A stretch of 64,000 nucleotides of DNA. It comes from Bryoerythrophyllum caledonicum. Lineage: Eukaryota; Streptophyta; Bryopsida; Pottiales; Pottiaceae. The DNA lies in assembly GCA_963971425.1 (NCBI GenBank), contig OZ020519.1, forward strand, positions 4,108,028-4,172,027, in the 5' to 3' direction. The notes under the pieces were generated by a model. That model had not been told where the DNA came from. It saw nothing but the letters and a program-made list of their open reading frames with translations, and made no database searches. The translations under genes were made by a program, and so were the position numbers. Positions 21,854 through 33,777 of the stretch are shown in pieces (the stretch's first letter is position 1; every line of letters begins with the position of its first letter).

Positions 21854-24001
21854 GTACCAGTTGTTGTCCGGTGTGATGATGAGTGTAGATGTGTGGTTCG
21901 GGTCATGTTTGGCGGCAAGGCGGGCCCAGTGTAATGTTTGTTGTGTTTCCTCCTCATTGTGGGGTGAGCTATACCATTACCAATCCATTTGTAGTCAAAG
22001 GCCTTTCCCAAGGAGCCAAATATCTTATCTCTTTCAAAGGGTGAGTAGAATTTTTTTAGTTTGGTGGAACATGTGACGAAGGAAGAAAAATATGATTGTT
22101 CGATGTTAAAGGATGAAATTAATGAGTCTAGAATAGGTGTGGGTATTGTGTAATTGTGCATTTTTGAGGGGATTATTTTTTGGAATACAATATTTATATC
22201 TTTGGTATAGCCAAATTAATTCGGTTTCAAATGATTGGGTTGTTGGTTTAATGTTTGTAGGAGTTTGTAGTTTCATGTTGTATTGATTCCATAGCCATTT
22301 GAGTCTAGTAGTGGAAATAGTGTATAAATGTCGGCCATTTTCTTCATATAGATGTGCTTGATTGTTATCTATTTTAATTGTGTTTGAGAATGTGAGTATA
22401 TCATTTTTGGGGTTACATTCTGTTGTATAGATGTTTAGAAGTGGAATAATTATAGGTGGAGTTACGGATCTTGGGTCTTGGAGTTGTTCTTGAGGGTGGT
22501 GCGCTTGAATGATTTCCGAGTAAAATTTATTTTGAATTCTTTGATAATATTGTTTAAATTTTTTGGTGTTGTATGTGGAGGTATTGCGGTTGTGTCGTGG
22601 AAAGAGGTTTCTTTGAGGAAGCCATTTGTTGAATGAATTGTTGTTGTGTTGCCATTGGCATAAATATCTTGTATAAATATTTTGTATATTGTTAGAATCT
22701 ATGTGTTGTATATGTTCATGATGTATGATGTTATTAATGGGGTATATGGTGGGGTTTTTAAGGGTTGTATGTTGGAGGGCGGGGGTGGTATGGGTGTGAG
22801 GGATTGGAAGGGTGGATTGGAGGGGGGGATATTTCTTGGGATGATGTTATTGTTGATAGAAATGAATGGATCTTGGAGTATGTAGGAGTATGGGTGTATG
22901 TTACAAGGGATATTGCATGTGGTGGGACATGTTGGTCGACAAAAAAGTTGTTTGGCAATATTTAGGGCACTCTTGATTAGTTTGGATGGTGTGAAGTGGA
23001 AGATTTTGAAGTCCTCATTTTTCATGATGTGCATGCCGTTTGGTAAAGTAATTTGTTTTAATTCAAAAATATTTTTTGAGAGGAGTTTTTGTAGAAGTTT
23101 TTGGGAGAGTTGGGCATTGAGTGTGTTATGGTTTTGTGTTTCTTGCCGCCATATTATTTCTAGTTATGTTAGATCAAAGAGGAAATTTGGGAGTGTACTT
23201 TTAAGGTGGACTTTAGCTATGTGTTTCAATAAGAAAAATGTACGAGTTATTGGTGATCTTATGCAATCGGTTTTTTTAATTCTAGGTATATTTTCAGCAC
23301 CACCATATCGAGTGAGAACATAGTGAGTTAATCCATTATATATTTTTCTAAGCCTACCTTTGTCATTGAGAGCATTTTGTAATTGTTCACCTATACATCG
23401 GAGATAGGCATTTTTGAGGGAGAAAGCTTCAAGTCCAAATAAGTTATGTGGGAGTTGGGTTATTGTATTTAACATACACTTTGGCATACCACAAATGATT
23501 TTTTGTATGGCTATAATCTTTTGATCTAGTTTTTTGATAGCTAGCATAGGATATGGTACACCATAGAAGTTGTATGCTACAGCGTAGAAGCTGTATGCTA
23601 CACCTAGGCGTAGTACGGTGTCTACCATTTTTATTTTTTGTTTCATAGTGGCTGGATAGGTTGTCAATTCTTTACATTGTTTAATGAGTTTTGTGGTCGT
23701 GGTGTGAATTTGGATTTTCCATTTTAGAGAGGGAACAAGGTTTGTGCCTAGGTATACGTATGGTTCATTTTGGTGTAGTATGGGGATTGGTTGGTTGCGG
23801 TAATTGATGTTAGAAGCTTGCATTAGGGCTTTAAATGCAATTGGATTTATTTTGGATTTATTTGGACATCCGAAGCAGCACATTTTAGGACGCCTACGTC
23901 CATTCCAGTCCATTTATAATATTTATCTATTTTATCAATTTGTACTTGTAGTGATTTTATTTTCTTGGTTATAGCAGCAAGGTCATCGGCGTAGGCGGCA
24001 G
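21854..24001 (-). pseudogene. LINE-B ORF2 part 1: RT C-terminal half and connector
   Basis: Continuous homology with LINE-A ORF2 from the RT YADD box onward. The long open part is 23,913-23,164 (249 codons), including IPILHQNEPYVYLGTNLVPS, MKQKIKMVDTVLR and LPHNLFGLEAFSLKNAYLRC. The copy retains the active-site Tyr of AYADD, which is His in LINE-A. It also retains a Gln and Leu codons where LINE-A has stops. A short duplication (two similar AYSFYAVAY/AYNFYGVPY blocks near 23,560-23,610) is private to this copy. Later frames are interrupted, so it is not functional. Confidence 0.8.
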
Positions 24002-24028
24002 AATCGAGCAGCAATTGTCTTTAGACAT

Positions 24029-24679
24029 ATGAGCATCACTTTGGTCCAATACGAGGACGTTCACCCGGCTCAAGAAGGTTATGCATCGAACACTAGTAGT
24101 CCAACTTCGGATACAAGCCGGGCAACTTTCAATAGCATCACCTCGCCTGACGGAGCAGTCGACCATGAGATCAGCCCCACTGCGAACCAACGTGGGGTCG
24201 ATCCGACCGAAGCAGTTGCTGCATTGGATCACAGTCCACTTACTTCGAATCACCGCACCACTACTCTCCAACAGGACCAGGCCGCGTATGGAGCAATACT
24301 AGCAATGACGTCCCCAGCTACAACCAACGCTACAACCAACGCAATCGCTGCTCTGAGTGAAGCACCAAAGAGTCCTGGAGCCGAGAGTATCAAGGAGGAA
24401 GTAGACCCGCCATCTCTTGCGTTGTGGGCGGCGGTAGCAAGACCTTCTCGCACCGACGACGCTCACAGTGCGGTTCCAAATCTTGAAGTCCAAGTAACCT
24501 TCCCTATAAAACCAAACAGAGCAGAGGTGACGACACGCGTGCGGCCGTCTTTGGAATATGTTATCAGAGATCAAGAGGGCACTGGGATGGCGTCCACTGC
24601 GCTTCAGAAGGAGGTAGAGCTCGTCACTCCGTCTGATGACTCCAGCAGCAGCTCTACCGCTAGCTCATCTTCGACTTGA
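24029..24679 (+). CDS. Unrecognised 216-codon Ser/Thr/Ala-rich frame next to LINE-B
   Basis: An open frame starts with ATG 28 bp beyond the LINE-B 5' end and ends in a Ser-rich tail (DDSSSSSTASSSST). It is rich in Ser, Thr, Ala and Pro, with a SUMO-site-like SIKEEVD and no domain I know. GC content is higher than in its surroundings, which fits a real exon, perhaps the 3' end of a host gene or transposon gene cut by LINE-B. A chance frame is possible. Confidence 0.3.
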   Translation: MSITLVQYEDVHPAQEGYASNTSSPTSDTSRATFNSITSPDGAVDHEISPTANQRGVDPTEAVAALDHSPLTSNHRTTTLQQDQAAYGAILAMTSPATTNATTNAIAALSEAPKSPGAESIKEEVDPPSLALWAAVARPSRTDDAHSAVPNLEVQVTFPIKPNRAEVTTRVRPSLEYVIRDQEGTGMASTALQKEVELVTPSDDSSSSSTASSSST

Positions 24680-27600
24680 GAGAGCTACTGTACTCACGTA
24701 ATAAATTTTATCTCAGGTACGTACTAGTTGTGCTATTAAACAAACCTTGCGTGTAATAAGTTGTCTCGTTTTTTAGATGTACTCGTAGTACTTTTGAAAT
24801 AGGTGCATTGTGGTTAATCTTGATAATGTCTATGTGATAAAAATATTTATAGCAGTTCACTTATCTAAGGATGTGTTTTATGAGAAGTTCCTTTATCCAG
24901 AGTCAGTTTTCATTCTCCCACTTCATGGTATGCATGGTAGTTTGTCATTCTCTCTTCCAACGTCAAGAGAAATGGTATTTTGGGCTCTTCAGGAGGTGGA
25001 ATTTTGAATCTCTTGGTACATGTATAGAGGTTGGAAGCGAGATTGACACATCATCATGTATTCAATGAAGTGGGAGAATGGATAATTCTCAGTTAAATAT
25101 CACTCAGGATAACTCTCAGTTAGATAACACTCAGGAGTCAGTGTAACTCTCAGTTCAGATAAATGAACTTACCCCTGGGACACATTAGTGTGACTCCCAC
25201 TATTAGGTTGTTGTTGTGACTTGCACTATTAGTTTATTAATGGTTATACTGAACATATTAGTGACATTGTCCATGTTGTTACCACACCAAATGTTAAGTA
25301 GTGTTAACCACATAAATTTTTTAACAAAGATAATATTTAGGTCTTCCAATTTTAGAGATATTATGTAACGAATATTTTACATTATGATTGATAAAATATC
25401 CACTTTACATTGAACATCTTTCCTGTTCTAAACGTTTGTACACAACACGTTTTTCAAAACTTTCAAACATGGACATTGACATGACTTAGTGGAATTGTTT
25501 TATTGACTCCAGGAACGTGCAATTCACTTTTGAATCAATAAGTTCCAAGATTTTGCAACTTCAACATGCACGGTTTTAGGCAACTGTATACGGGGAGCTC
25601 CTTTCAGTCCAGTTTTTGGTTTTCTAACGAGATGTTTTCTTGTTCTCATTGTCCTCCCACGTTTTTCTCCAGGCTAAAAGTACAACTTTTATTGACAAAT
25701 CTCTAAGTAGGTTGAGGTATTCTGTCACTAGTAGGATATCATATTCTTAGAGTTTCGTCAATCAGTTATGAATATTGAGAGAGTGAAGGTAGTTAACAAC
25801 AGGTTGGAAGTGAAGACGGCGCTTTTGGTTAGAGGATTCAACAATAGAAAACCATCAGAGTAGGTCTTGGGTTCCTTGATAGAATCCAACAACTGAAGGA
25901 GGGTGTGTTGTCAATACCTCTGTTGACGAACTTGTGTTTCTTTCTGAATTTTGGTAATTTATCTGTTTGTGTGTTGTTTATTGTGAACAGCTACATGTGT
26001 AGGCCATTGCAGGTTTTGCAAGCTTTCAAAATCAATAGTTGAATAAACGCAGGGTTCAACAAGCTCTTTAGGATTTTTGCATATCGTATGAACTATTTGA
26101 CGGTCTTCAATGTATTAAGGAACCAACCAAATTCTAGAATCAACACCTATAACTTTAGGGATCTTCAACTGCCATGGTCTTCGCTTCATCTTTCACCTTG
26201 TTGTTCAAATACTACCCTACAAACACCACAACATCACCATAGTATTAAAAAAATGTAGAACTTGTCCAGCTAGTAGAATGTTGGCTAACTATAGAAGACT
26301 TACCAATAGGATAGTGAATATAGTGTAAACATGTCCCTAATGTCAATTAGTTTCAGATTGGTGAGTTTAGGAAGGATATGATCCAATCGGTAGATGGAAA
26401 GGACAAGACTAAATTGTTGCAACCAATTGTGAAAGGTACAAGGAGAAGAAAAGCCAATTAGGAATTTAGTTTACAAGCAAGTGAGGCTTGAGCTTCTTCC
26501 TCTTGTGAAAGAAGTATTTTAGTTTTGTTTTGGAGATTTGGAACTTTGTGATGTGATGTGATGTGATGTGGTTATGATTATTTGGAAAAATAAAAACAAT
26601 ATCTATAAATGTTGTGTGATTGGATTTGACAAGTGATTGTGTGAGTTTGTGCTATGATTGCAAAATCTAACGTCAAATGGTGAAAAGTTGACCTGATGCA
26701 TGCCGTGGCCATAACGTAGCCAATGCTGCAATAAAGGAAATTAGAAAATAAGAACAATTGGAGAATCAAGAACGTAATGTCGTTGTTGAAATAATTGGAA
26801 AATGCTTGTTATAAGAAAAATGATATATATGAAAATGAATCAATTGAGTTATTACAAAATAATAAGCCTGACAACCTAATTCCACAACCTAGCAAATGGC
26901 CTCCCCAACGATTGAATCCAACCTCCTCATATATTTTCAATTTGGTGAAAAACACAATCAACATTGGTGCTGCTCCCGGGGAGGCTAACACCTAGATATT
27001 GGGTTTATTATTTTCATAAGAATATATTGATGCAATGTTGTAATAGCTCTTTGGTACTTTCATGCAATTTCTGAAACAAATGTCATAATTTACTACTTTA
27101 GTCTTACCCGTAAATGAGAAAATAATTTGTCCAATTGTTGAGCGTGAGATTAAATCTCTTGGTCGTGTCTATTGATACCTTTAGTTAATTATACTGAGGA
27201 TGTATTTCCGCAATGTTGTGGTTTTACACAAATGGGCATATTGGTTCCATGGTTTTGGCAGACATTCGCACCACAATTGTTGTAAACCTATGATTGCAAG
27301 GTGACCCTACTGTAGTAAATGTGTGCATAAAATTTTACATTACCCTCAACCCTTTAATGCGTGTGTGAGTTTTGGTGTTTTTGCTCATGCAAATATTTTA
27401 ACAATTGGCCATTGTCTCTCAGTTTTTTTTAATAGATTTAGAGCTACTTGTTAGCTTTCCAACAAATCTCTTTGATCTCCAATTCATGCATGCATTAACA
27501 AATTACAATGGTATACATAAATAATTATTTTCTTAAATTATAATATGAAAGTTACTAGCCTTCAAAGTCAAATTGGGGAGAGCATCTTCAAAAAAAATTC

Positions 27601-27929
27601 CTAAAAGTTTCTTTGAATATTTCAAAAAAAATCTTGTCTTCAATGAAAAAAAAACCTTAAAACTAAATTCCAATATTTTCATACATTGTTGGACAAGGGG
27701 GAGAAAAAAACTTTACTTTGGACTTCAAATGTTGTAAGCTTCATATCCATGCGGTGAATTGTAGCCAAAAAAATATGTAAGGTAATAAATAAGTCTCAAT
27801 TGAGATCTTACGGTTGAAATACCAAAACTATGGTTCAAAATTAGATTTTCTTACCGCTTTATGATAGTGGTAGTTTTGAAGTATTTCTTGAGGAGAAAAT
27901 GCCTAGAGGTCTTTAGGAGTAATTTTATA
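24680..27929. other. Intergenic, no gene seen
   Basis: About 3.2 kb of AT-rich DNA with only short frames. 25,080-25,160 has short repeats of AACTCTCAGTTAGAT/AACACTCAGGA. No TIRs, RNA genes or domains recognised. Confidence 0.45.
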
Positions 27930-27943
27930 TGTACATATGGTGA

Positions 27944-28286
27944 AGGTACCACGGCCTTGGTATAGTGGTTTGAGTCATGGCACACAGGTGAGGTGGTTGT
28001 GAGTTCAAATCCCCATGCCGGCATGGTGCCTACCACCATAGTCCACCCAACTATGGTGGGGTCTTGAGACCTCGTTGTATGGGTACTCAAAAAGCCCTTG
28101 GGGGGATGACATGTTGGTTGTCTTTAAGGCACTAAGTGTAGAAAAAAGTATTTACCTTTGAAAGGGGGAAGTAGCTCTAGATTCACTATCTTTTGTCCGG
28201 TGGCCATCATTTTAGTGAATAGAATGAACAAACACTATATTCACACCGGTCCCTTCGGGGGCCGGAGTTCCTCTTCTTCTTCTTCT
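27944..28286 (+). mobile_element. tRNA-derived SINE with LINE-A/B-type 3' end
   Basis: Flanked by a perfect 14-bp duplication TGTACATATGGTGA (27,930-27,943 and 28,287-28,300). The head has RNA polymerase III boxes: A at 27,958-27,968 (TGGTATAGTGG) and B at 28,001-28,012 (GAGTTCAAATCC). After a body of about 130 bp, the last 130 bp match the LINE-A 3' UTR (GAAAGGGGGAAGTAG, TTGTCCGGTGG, AACAAACACTATATTCAC). They end in a UUCG-loop hairpin and CTCTTCTTCTTCTTCT. The SINE therefore uses a LINE 3' end as its retrotransposition handle. The perfect duplication suggests a young insertion. Confidence 0.9.
28244..28263 (+). other. SINE 3' hairpin with UUCG tetraloop
   Basis: CCGGTCCCTTCGGGGGCCGG forms an 8-bp stem (one U-G pair) closed by C(UUCG)G, an exceptionally stable RNA loop. 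It is the same position and fold as in LINE-A. Confidence 0.85.
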
Positions 28287-28300
28287 TGTACATATGGTGA

Positions 28301-28961
28301 GGTTGAACAAAATTATGGTCCTACATTTGATTAGTGAATGATGGCAAGTGCATCGTAGGAGAGATTTTTCAAATTTGGCCGATCATGTAATACAAGTTAG
28401 AGCATCTGCAACTTGACCTTAATTTGGGGCTCAACCTCAAGTATTGAGGCCATGTAATTGTCATCCTACTACAATGTGACCTTTGACAAGGTCTTTATTA
28501 TGGAAGACTTGGCAAATATCTCCTACCATATGCTATATATTTGGCAATATGTGAGAGCCCTTTAAATGACCCTTATGTTCATTACTATAAACACTTAAGG
28601 CTCAAACTTCAATTAAATGTTGCACCACAATCTTAATTCTTTGTTGTCTTTGTGCCATCAAAGATGAGGTGTTGCCATATGGCACACAAAATGTGTATAA
28701 ATTGAGGTTGTGGCTAATTTAGAGGCTAGGGGTTGGATTGCAATGGACTTCAAGGGGCTCATGATTCATTTAGACTCTTTAACCTCTAAATTTCCTTGAC
28801 AACTCTACACCAAAAACACTTCAAAACTCATAAAATTATTGCCATAATTAATGGAGGAAATAAAAGATTTTGTTTCTAGTTTTACACACATGATCTCAAT
28901 TAAGGCGTATTCATTAACTGACTCACAAAATTTTAAAAACTTTGACGTGCGTATTGAAGAA
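28301..28961. other. Intergenic, no gene seen
   Basis: AT-rich. A Harbinger-MITE-like end (TTAGAGCATCTGCAAC at 28,397) has no convincing partner. Confidence 0.4.
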
Positions 28962-29278
28962 TTTTAGTGTTTGAAGTAAGGAAATGAGTTCATTTTCTTT
29001 TGTGCTTTCACTAGATCAGCAGAATTTTACTTCACTTGGTGTCAAATTTTTGCACTATATAGAGTTTAAATTTCATAAGCTGGATAATTCCTAGTTAGGC
29101 CACCTAAAAATAGTTTTCTTACTCAAACTTCACTAAATTCCTACTTTCTTCCGGCTTACCATCATTTTAAGCATAATAATAGCTCCTTGTACACGAGTAT
29201 TTCGAGGTAAAGAAAGGATGGAGCATATTCAAAACAATTGTGTAATGAGTGGAGGTTCAAGAATTGCCAATTCGCGTT
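28962..29278 (+). repeat. Dispersed repeat family R1, copy 2
   Basis: Landmarks in order: GTTTGAAGTAAGGAAATG, TTCATTTTCTTTT, CTTCACTTGGTGTCAAATTT, TTGCACTATATAGAG, GGAGCATATTCAAAACAA and GGAGGTTCAAGAATTGCC. It is nearest to copy 1 at 2,010. Confidence 0.6.
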
Positions 29279-30822
29279 TTATTTTGTTGTGAAGTTAACC
29301 CTTTGAAGCCTAGAAGACCTAAAATGGGACTCTGGAGGTGTTATATCTCAATTGGCATGAAATCCATGACAAATTAGGTTGTGAATTTGATGTTCAAATT
29401 TGGGCACACATTTCATGAACATTTTGTAAAAGTCGGATCATAATTTGGAATTTTAGAACTCATGAAAAAGCTAGGAATACAATGCAAAATATGCCAAATG
29501 CATTAGAATACAACGAATACCATATCACACACTATGTTGTACTTCATACACATGCGAAATGATTTTGATCTTAACTTTTGATTGAAACTTGTCTATAAAA
29601 GATTCTTCATTTTTTTTTATCGATGATCTTTCATCACATACAAATTAATTTTTTTTACTTGTATACATTTTTGAAACATTTTTGTATACAATCGAGTAGA
29701 CAAAACAAAAAAAAATCATCAATGGTTATGTATAAATGTTTTCTTTACATATGATATGTCAATGGGAAGCTGTCAACCTAGTGCATATCTCAACCTCTTG
29801 CAATGAAAGTATAAAAATTCTTGCAAGAATCTATTGATGGATAAACTATTGATGGATACCCTCCAAAGTCTACAGTTTTCACTCTAAATATACGGTAATT
29901 TTTACTACAATAACTTACTGCATGAGTTGTTGGATGTTGTGCAAATTTTCTCCAAAGTTTAAGTTATGGGTTGAATTCAATTTTGTGAGGTTAGATACTA
30001 AGATTGGGCATTCTATTTCCAACAAAGTTAGTTCAAAGAATAAAATCAACACATATCTTGGTTTTCCATAAACATGGACTTGGTGCCAAAGGGCTATCAT
30101 GTATTACAATGGAAATCCAAATGGTCAGTAAGAAGATTTACAACACATCTTCTAGAAGAAAATACAAGAAGTAATAAATATGAAGATCTCTATGTTTTAT
30201 GTGGAATAGAACAAGTCTTTTTGGCACCTTGCCGACAATGTGTACAATGTGTGAAAATATTTGATGTGGATTTATATGCTATTTTCACTAAAGACAAGTG
30301 GTGTTTTACGACACAATGCCCAATCACATTTTAGTCCGTTCATTTGAAAAGCCTTCCTTGCGCGTAATCTTTTGGCGGGCAGGCCTCACGAGAAAATGAC
30401 CTCACACCCTAAACCACCTCACCAAAGATATCCTTGGCAGCTTTGAAGAAATTATTTTTTAGCAATCAGACAATAGGTAGTAAACGTGATCAGGCTCTTG
30501 CTATACAATATGAAAGAAAATAATATTACTTGCTAGTGTTGAAAACTCACATTTAATAGAGTGCTCTAGCAAAAGTTTTGCAAGTTGCCCAACGTGCCCG
30601 CACTTGAGAAGTTTTCTTTGAAATGGCATGACTTATCTCCCATAGGTCCAATGACAATAAAAATCATATTTATGTACTTGATGTCTTCTTACATCTTTGT
30701 AAAAAAATTCCAGAATTGTAAATATAAATTTCAACAAGGGACGCATGCCGGAGGTTTGCAAAAGCCCACCTTGGGATTTTTTTCATTTAGGGTTTAATTA
30801 GTTTTTTAAAATTGAGGTTCAA
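29279..30822. other. Intergenic, no gene seen
   Basis: AT-rich. Frames at 30,074-30,334 (86 codons) and 30,585-30,797 (70 codons) have no motif and are probably incidental. Confidence 0.4.
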
Positions 30823-30929
30823 TACTACCAAGACTTCGTCCGTGGGGACAAGGTCTTTGGTGGTGGATAGAACGGACACTCTATTCATGCCAACCTCCTT
30901 TAAGGACCGACATTCTTCTTCTTTTTTAC
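30823..30929 (+). mobile_element. Tail-only LINE/SINE insertion (107 bp)
   Basis: The segment aligns with the last about 105 bp of LINE-A (GTCCGTGGGGACAAGGTCTT, AACGGACACTCTATTCATGCC) and ends CATTCTTCTTCTTTTTTA. It is flanked by ATTGAGGTTCAA (30,811-30,822) and ATTGAGGGTCAA (30,930-30,941), a 12-bp duplication with one mismatch. It is a severely 5'-truncated copy. Confidence 0.75.
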
Positions 30930-30941
30930 ATTGAGGGTCAA

Positions 30942-31623
30942 ATTGAGATTCATGGTTTGAATTGCAGATGCGTTTACGATTGTTAACCGGAGATTTAGCC
31001 TGTTGTGAGGTCCGGGTAGTAATTTTTTTGTTACTTAGTAGTTATGGGTAGAAAAGTATGGACAGTGGATGAAACTGTCCGGTCTTGACAGTGGATAAAA
31101 TTGTTTGGACATGAATGTCATCCGTCCGGACATCTTTCATCCAACTATGGATGATTAAGATTTGGAGGGAGTAGAGAGCCGCCGTCTTGGACTTTGGAGG
31201 CGCTCTTCTCTTCTCCTTTCTCTTCTCTTTTTTTTCTTGTCTCTTGATGTATTGCAACTTAGAGTGTGTAGGTGTGGTTAGAGAGCTAGTGATTGATGAA
31301 TGTGATGTGTGGAGCTAGGGTGAGAGTGAGTGTGAATGTGAAGTATATTAAAGTTTGAGGAAGTAAAGCAAGACTTTGCTACTATCTATTGTGTGTTTTT
31401 GTTAGGGTTTGAAGGTGTGAGTAGATCTTGTTGTTAGAAGAGCATTTGTAGTGAAACTTGGTTGTCGGTATTGTAAATCCAGCCTAAAAACACTAGATTT
31501 TATATAGATCTAGCTTGATCTACCAAACCCTACTCAAATATGGTACATTAGAATTAGAAACAAGTCCGGATTTGTTGTGGATATAATCTGATTTGCTGGA
31601 TTTTTGTGTAAAAACTCCGGAAC
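30942..31623. other. Intergenic, no gene seen
   Basis: Contains a pyrimidine-rich run at 31,200-31,250 (CTCTTCTCCTTTCTCTTC words). No gene recognised. Confidence 0.4.
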
Positions 31624-33777
31624 TAACATGGAATTCGCTAAATATGCACTTGGTTGATTTTACTTTACTTCTTTGCTGCATATGGTTTGCGCATCTAAAT
31701 CAATGGAAAGATGGTTTTTTTTTTTTGAGTGGAGATATGGGACATTGTTCACCACATACATAAAAGCCAATGTTTAATTTAAGGTAGAACAAAACTAAAT
31801 TTCCTTTGACCATTCTCCATACATCTTATAGCTTATAAAACCATTTTCATATAATGAAGAAAGTTACAACTCTGTCTTCTCCTAAAACTGCTAAAATGCA
31901 TTGAATAAATACGACCAAATACCGCATAATTGTATACTACATATAATACGTAGGTTCCTATATCCATAAACATGTGCATGTGTCTACGTCTACATACCAT
32001 ACCATGTACATATGTATAGTATATTTCTTTTCTCCCTTTCTTTGGGCCCATATACATATGTATATTTCTAGATATGTATATATTTCTAGTTGTGCACGTA
32101 TCGGTAAGTACTAATATACAATATACAATGTACAATGTGATAAGTCTAAGGTATAAGCTACGCCTCTTAAAACAAATATATAAGATCTTCTTCAGCGTGC
32201 CATCTGATTGGCTAGAAGATCATTCTCCACTTCTTCATCTTAACGTGCCACGAGGTCCAACAGATGTGCTCTCATAGGTTCCGGAATACGGATTGCCTTT
32301 TCTATCCGTACACCATATACAGTACAATACAACTCCACAACTTTTCCCTTTTTATTACTCTTTGATGTATGCATTCACGATATCCAACATGTTTCAATGG
32401 GTACCCAATCAGACATTTTGTACGAAGGCTCCCAAATCACATGAAGGCAATTGTTGTATCGTTGATGCAATTCTCCATCTCGATCTCTTCTTCCTGCCTT
32501 TGCTCTTGGCCAATACCACACAACCTTCAAACGTTATTTACTATATGCTTTCTCAACCTCAAAATCCGGTGCTACCTTCCTTACCGATTCTTTTCATTTT
32601 CATTCTAAAACATATCTAAGTGACAAACAAATAAAATGCAAATTTAACATTTTCAAACATCCTCTCCTTGCACATTTTTTTTGAAAATGCTACAACTTTC
32701 CTTAACCTCTAGATTTTTTTCTACAAGGACCTAACACCATGTTCAACATGATAGTAAAAAATTTAAATATTGTGTAGTGTAAAAACTTGGCACCAAGTGA
32801 AGTCAAAGTCAGCTGATCCTCTCAACGCAGGGAAGAAAAATGACATCTTCTCTCATTTCAAACACTATAATCTTCCGATCCGTACGGTCAAATCTTGTGA
32901 AATTTTGTAAGCATATTAATGACTGAGGCATGTTCAAGATCCTACGGTCAAAACGTTAAAGTGGTAGCTAGGATATTCTATTTTACTCCCTACAGCAAAA
33001 TCAACAGTTCTGGATCCCCTATGCCATGCAACAAAGGAGGGGGGTCGAGGCCTCGACCCTCTTGCCATGAAACAAATAAATCACATAACAACTTTGAAAG
33101 TTCACATACCTTGCACATGTCTTGATCACAAATCAAAGGCCGCTCAACAACAATTTTGCCCTCCTCACGACTGCATCATTTCATCCACCACATCCAAAAA
33201 AAACAAAACGACCTTCAATCCTGTGCGCTAACCTACACATCAAACTACTCATGCACCAAATGAACCCTCGAAGTTAGTTGGGATCCTTATATACATTGAA
33301 TCCATATTTAATAATGTTATTCAACAAACACTTTATAAAATCTTGAACCCATCATTTTAACACTGTAATAATTTTAATTCAATATTAGAAGGACATAGTA
33401 GAGAATGCAAGTACAATTAAGATTGTTCACCTTAAAAATAGATTCTACAATGTGTGGGTCCCACATTACATTTGCTCATGTTCATATGAAGATCATCATA
33501 ACCTTATTACAATTTGGTTATTTTATACCCTAAGAACCAAGGTAAAGTCAACTTTGGCGGGCCCCACCACATGGATTAATGTTGGATTGAATTTTGAACA
33601 ACACTCAAATGATGATATAGTATGTGAAATCTTATTGTATATAGTATGTGGGGCCCACTTCGGACCCACCACCCATACATAGTTTTACATTTGAAAATCT
33701 CTTAGATTGAACATATGAATTCATGCTTGTACTTTTGTTTGTTGGATTGCACTTTTTAATAATGTATCCATATGAGT
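31624..33777 (+). repeat. Large inverted repeat, left arm, outer part
   Basis: Near-identical, in reverse orientation, to 54,457-52,304; translated frames are identical over 60-108 codons in both copies. The arm starts at TAACATGGAATTCGCTAAA and is interrupted after TCCATATGAGT (33,767-33,777) by LINE-A. It resumes at 47,951. It carries an R1 repeat (32,640-32,905). It has no protein I recognise. Confidence 0.9.
32640..32905 (-). repeat. Dispersed repeat family R1, copy in the left arm
   Basis: Reverse complement of the R1 landmarks (AACTTGGCACCAAGTGAAGT, CAAAGTCAGCTGATCCTCTC, TTTCAAACACTATAATC). The mirror copy is at 53,190-53,450. Confidence 0.6.

Larger units (their letters stand above)
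11630..24001 (-). mobile_element. LINE-B: 5'-truncated APE/RT/RNase H-type LINE, split by a MULE
   Basis: The minus strand from 24,001 to 21,854 and from 13,852 to 11,630 is collinear with the 3' half of LINE-A (about 43,710-47,939). The element starts abruptly inside the RT active-site motif (AYADDLAA) and runs to a 3' hairpin and CTT-rich end at 11,630. Truncation at the 5' end is typical of target-primed reverse transcription. The 8.0-kb gap is a later insertion. No convincing target duplication was found around 11,629 and 24,002. Total LINE sequence is about 4.4 kb. Confidence 0.85.

Noticed and set aside
27958-28012. A functional tRNA gene
   Set aside because: Pol III boxes are present, but the sequence does not close an acceptor stem, and target duplications show it is a SINE head.
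28397-28770. Second Harbinger MITE starting TTAGAGCATCTGCAAC
   Set aside because: No matching inverted end with TAA/TTA was found downstream; the best candidate near 28,735 is too diverged.
29294-29310. Second piggyBac-like end (TTAACCCTTTGAAGCC)
   Set aside because: No inverted partner with TTAA was found within a reasonable distance.
31833-33682. Frames conserved in both inverted-repeat arms (100, 108 and 76 codons)
   Set aside because: Identity reflects DNA-level duplication of the arm, not protein constraint; no motif and overlapping frames.
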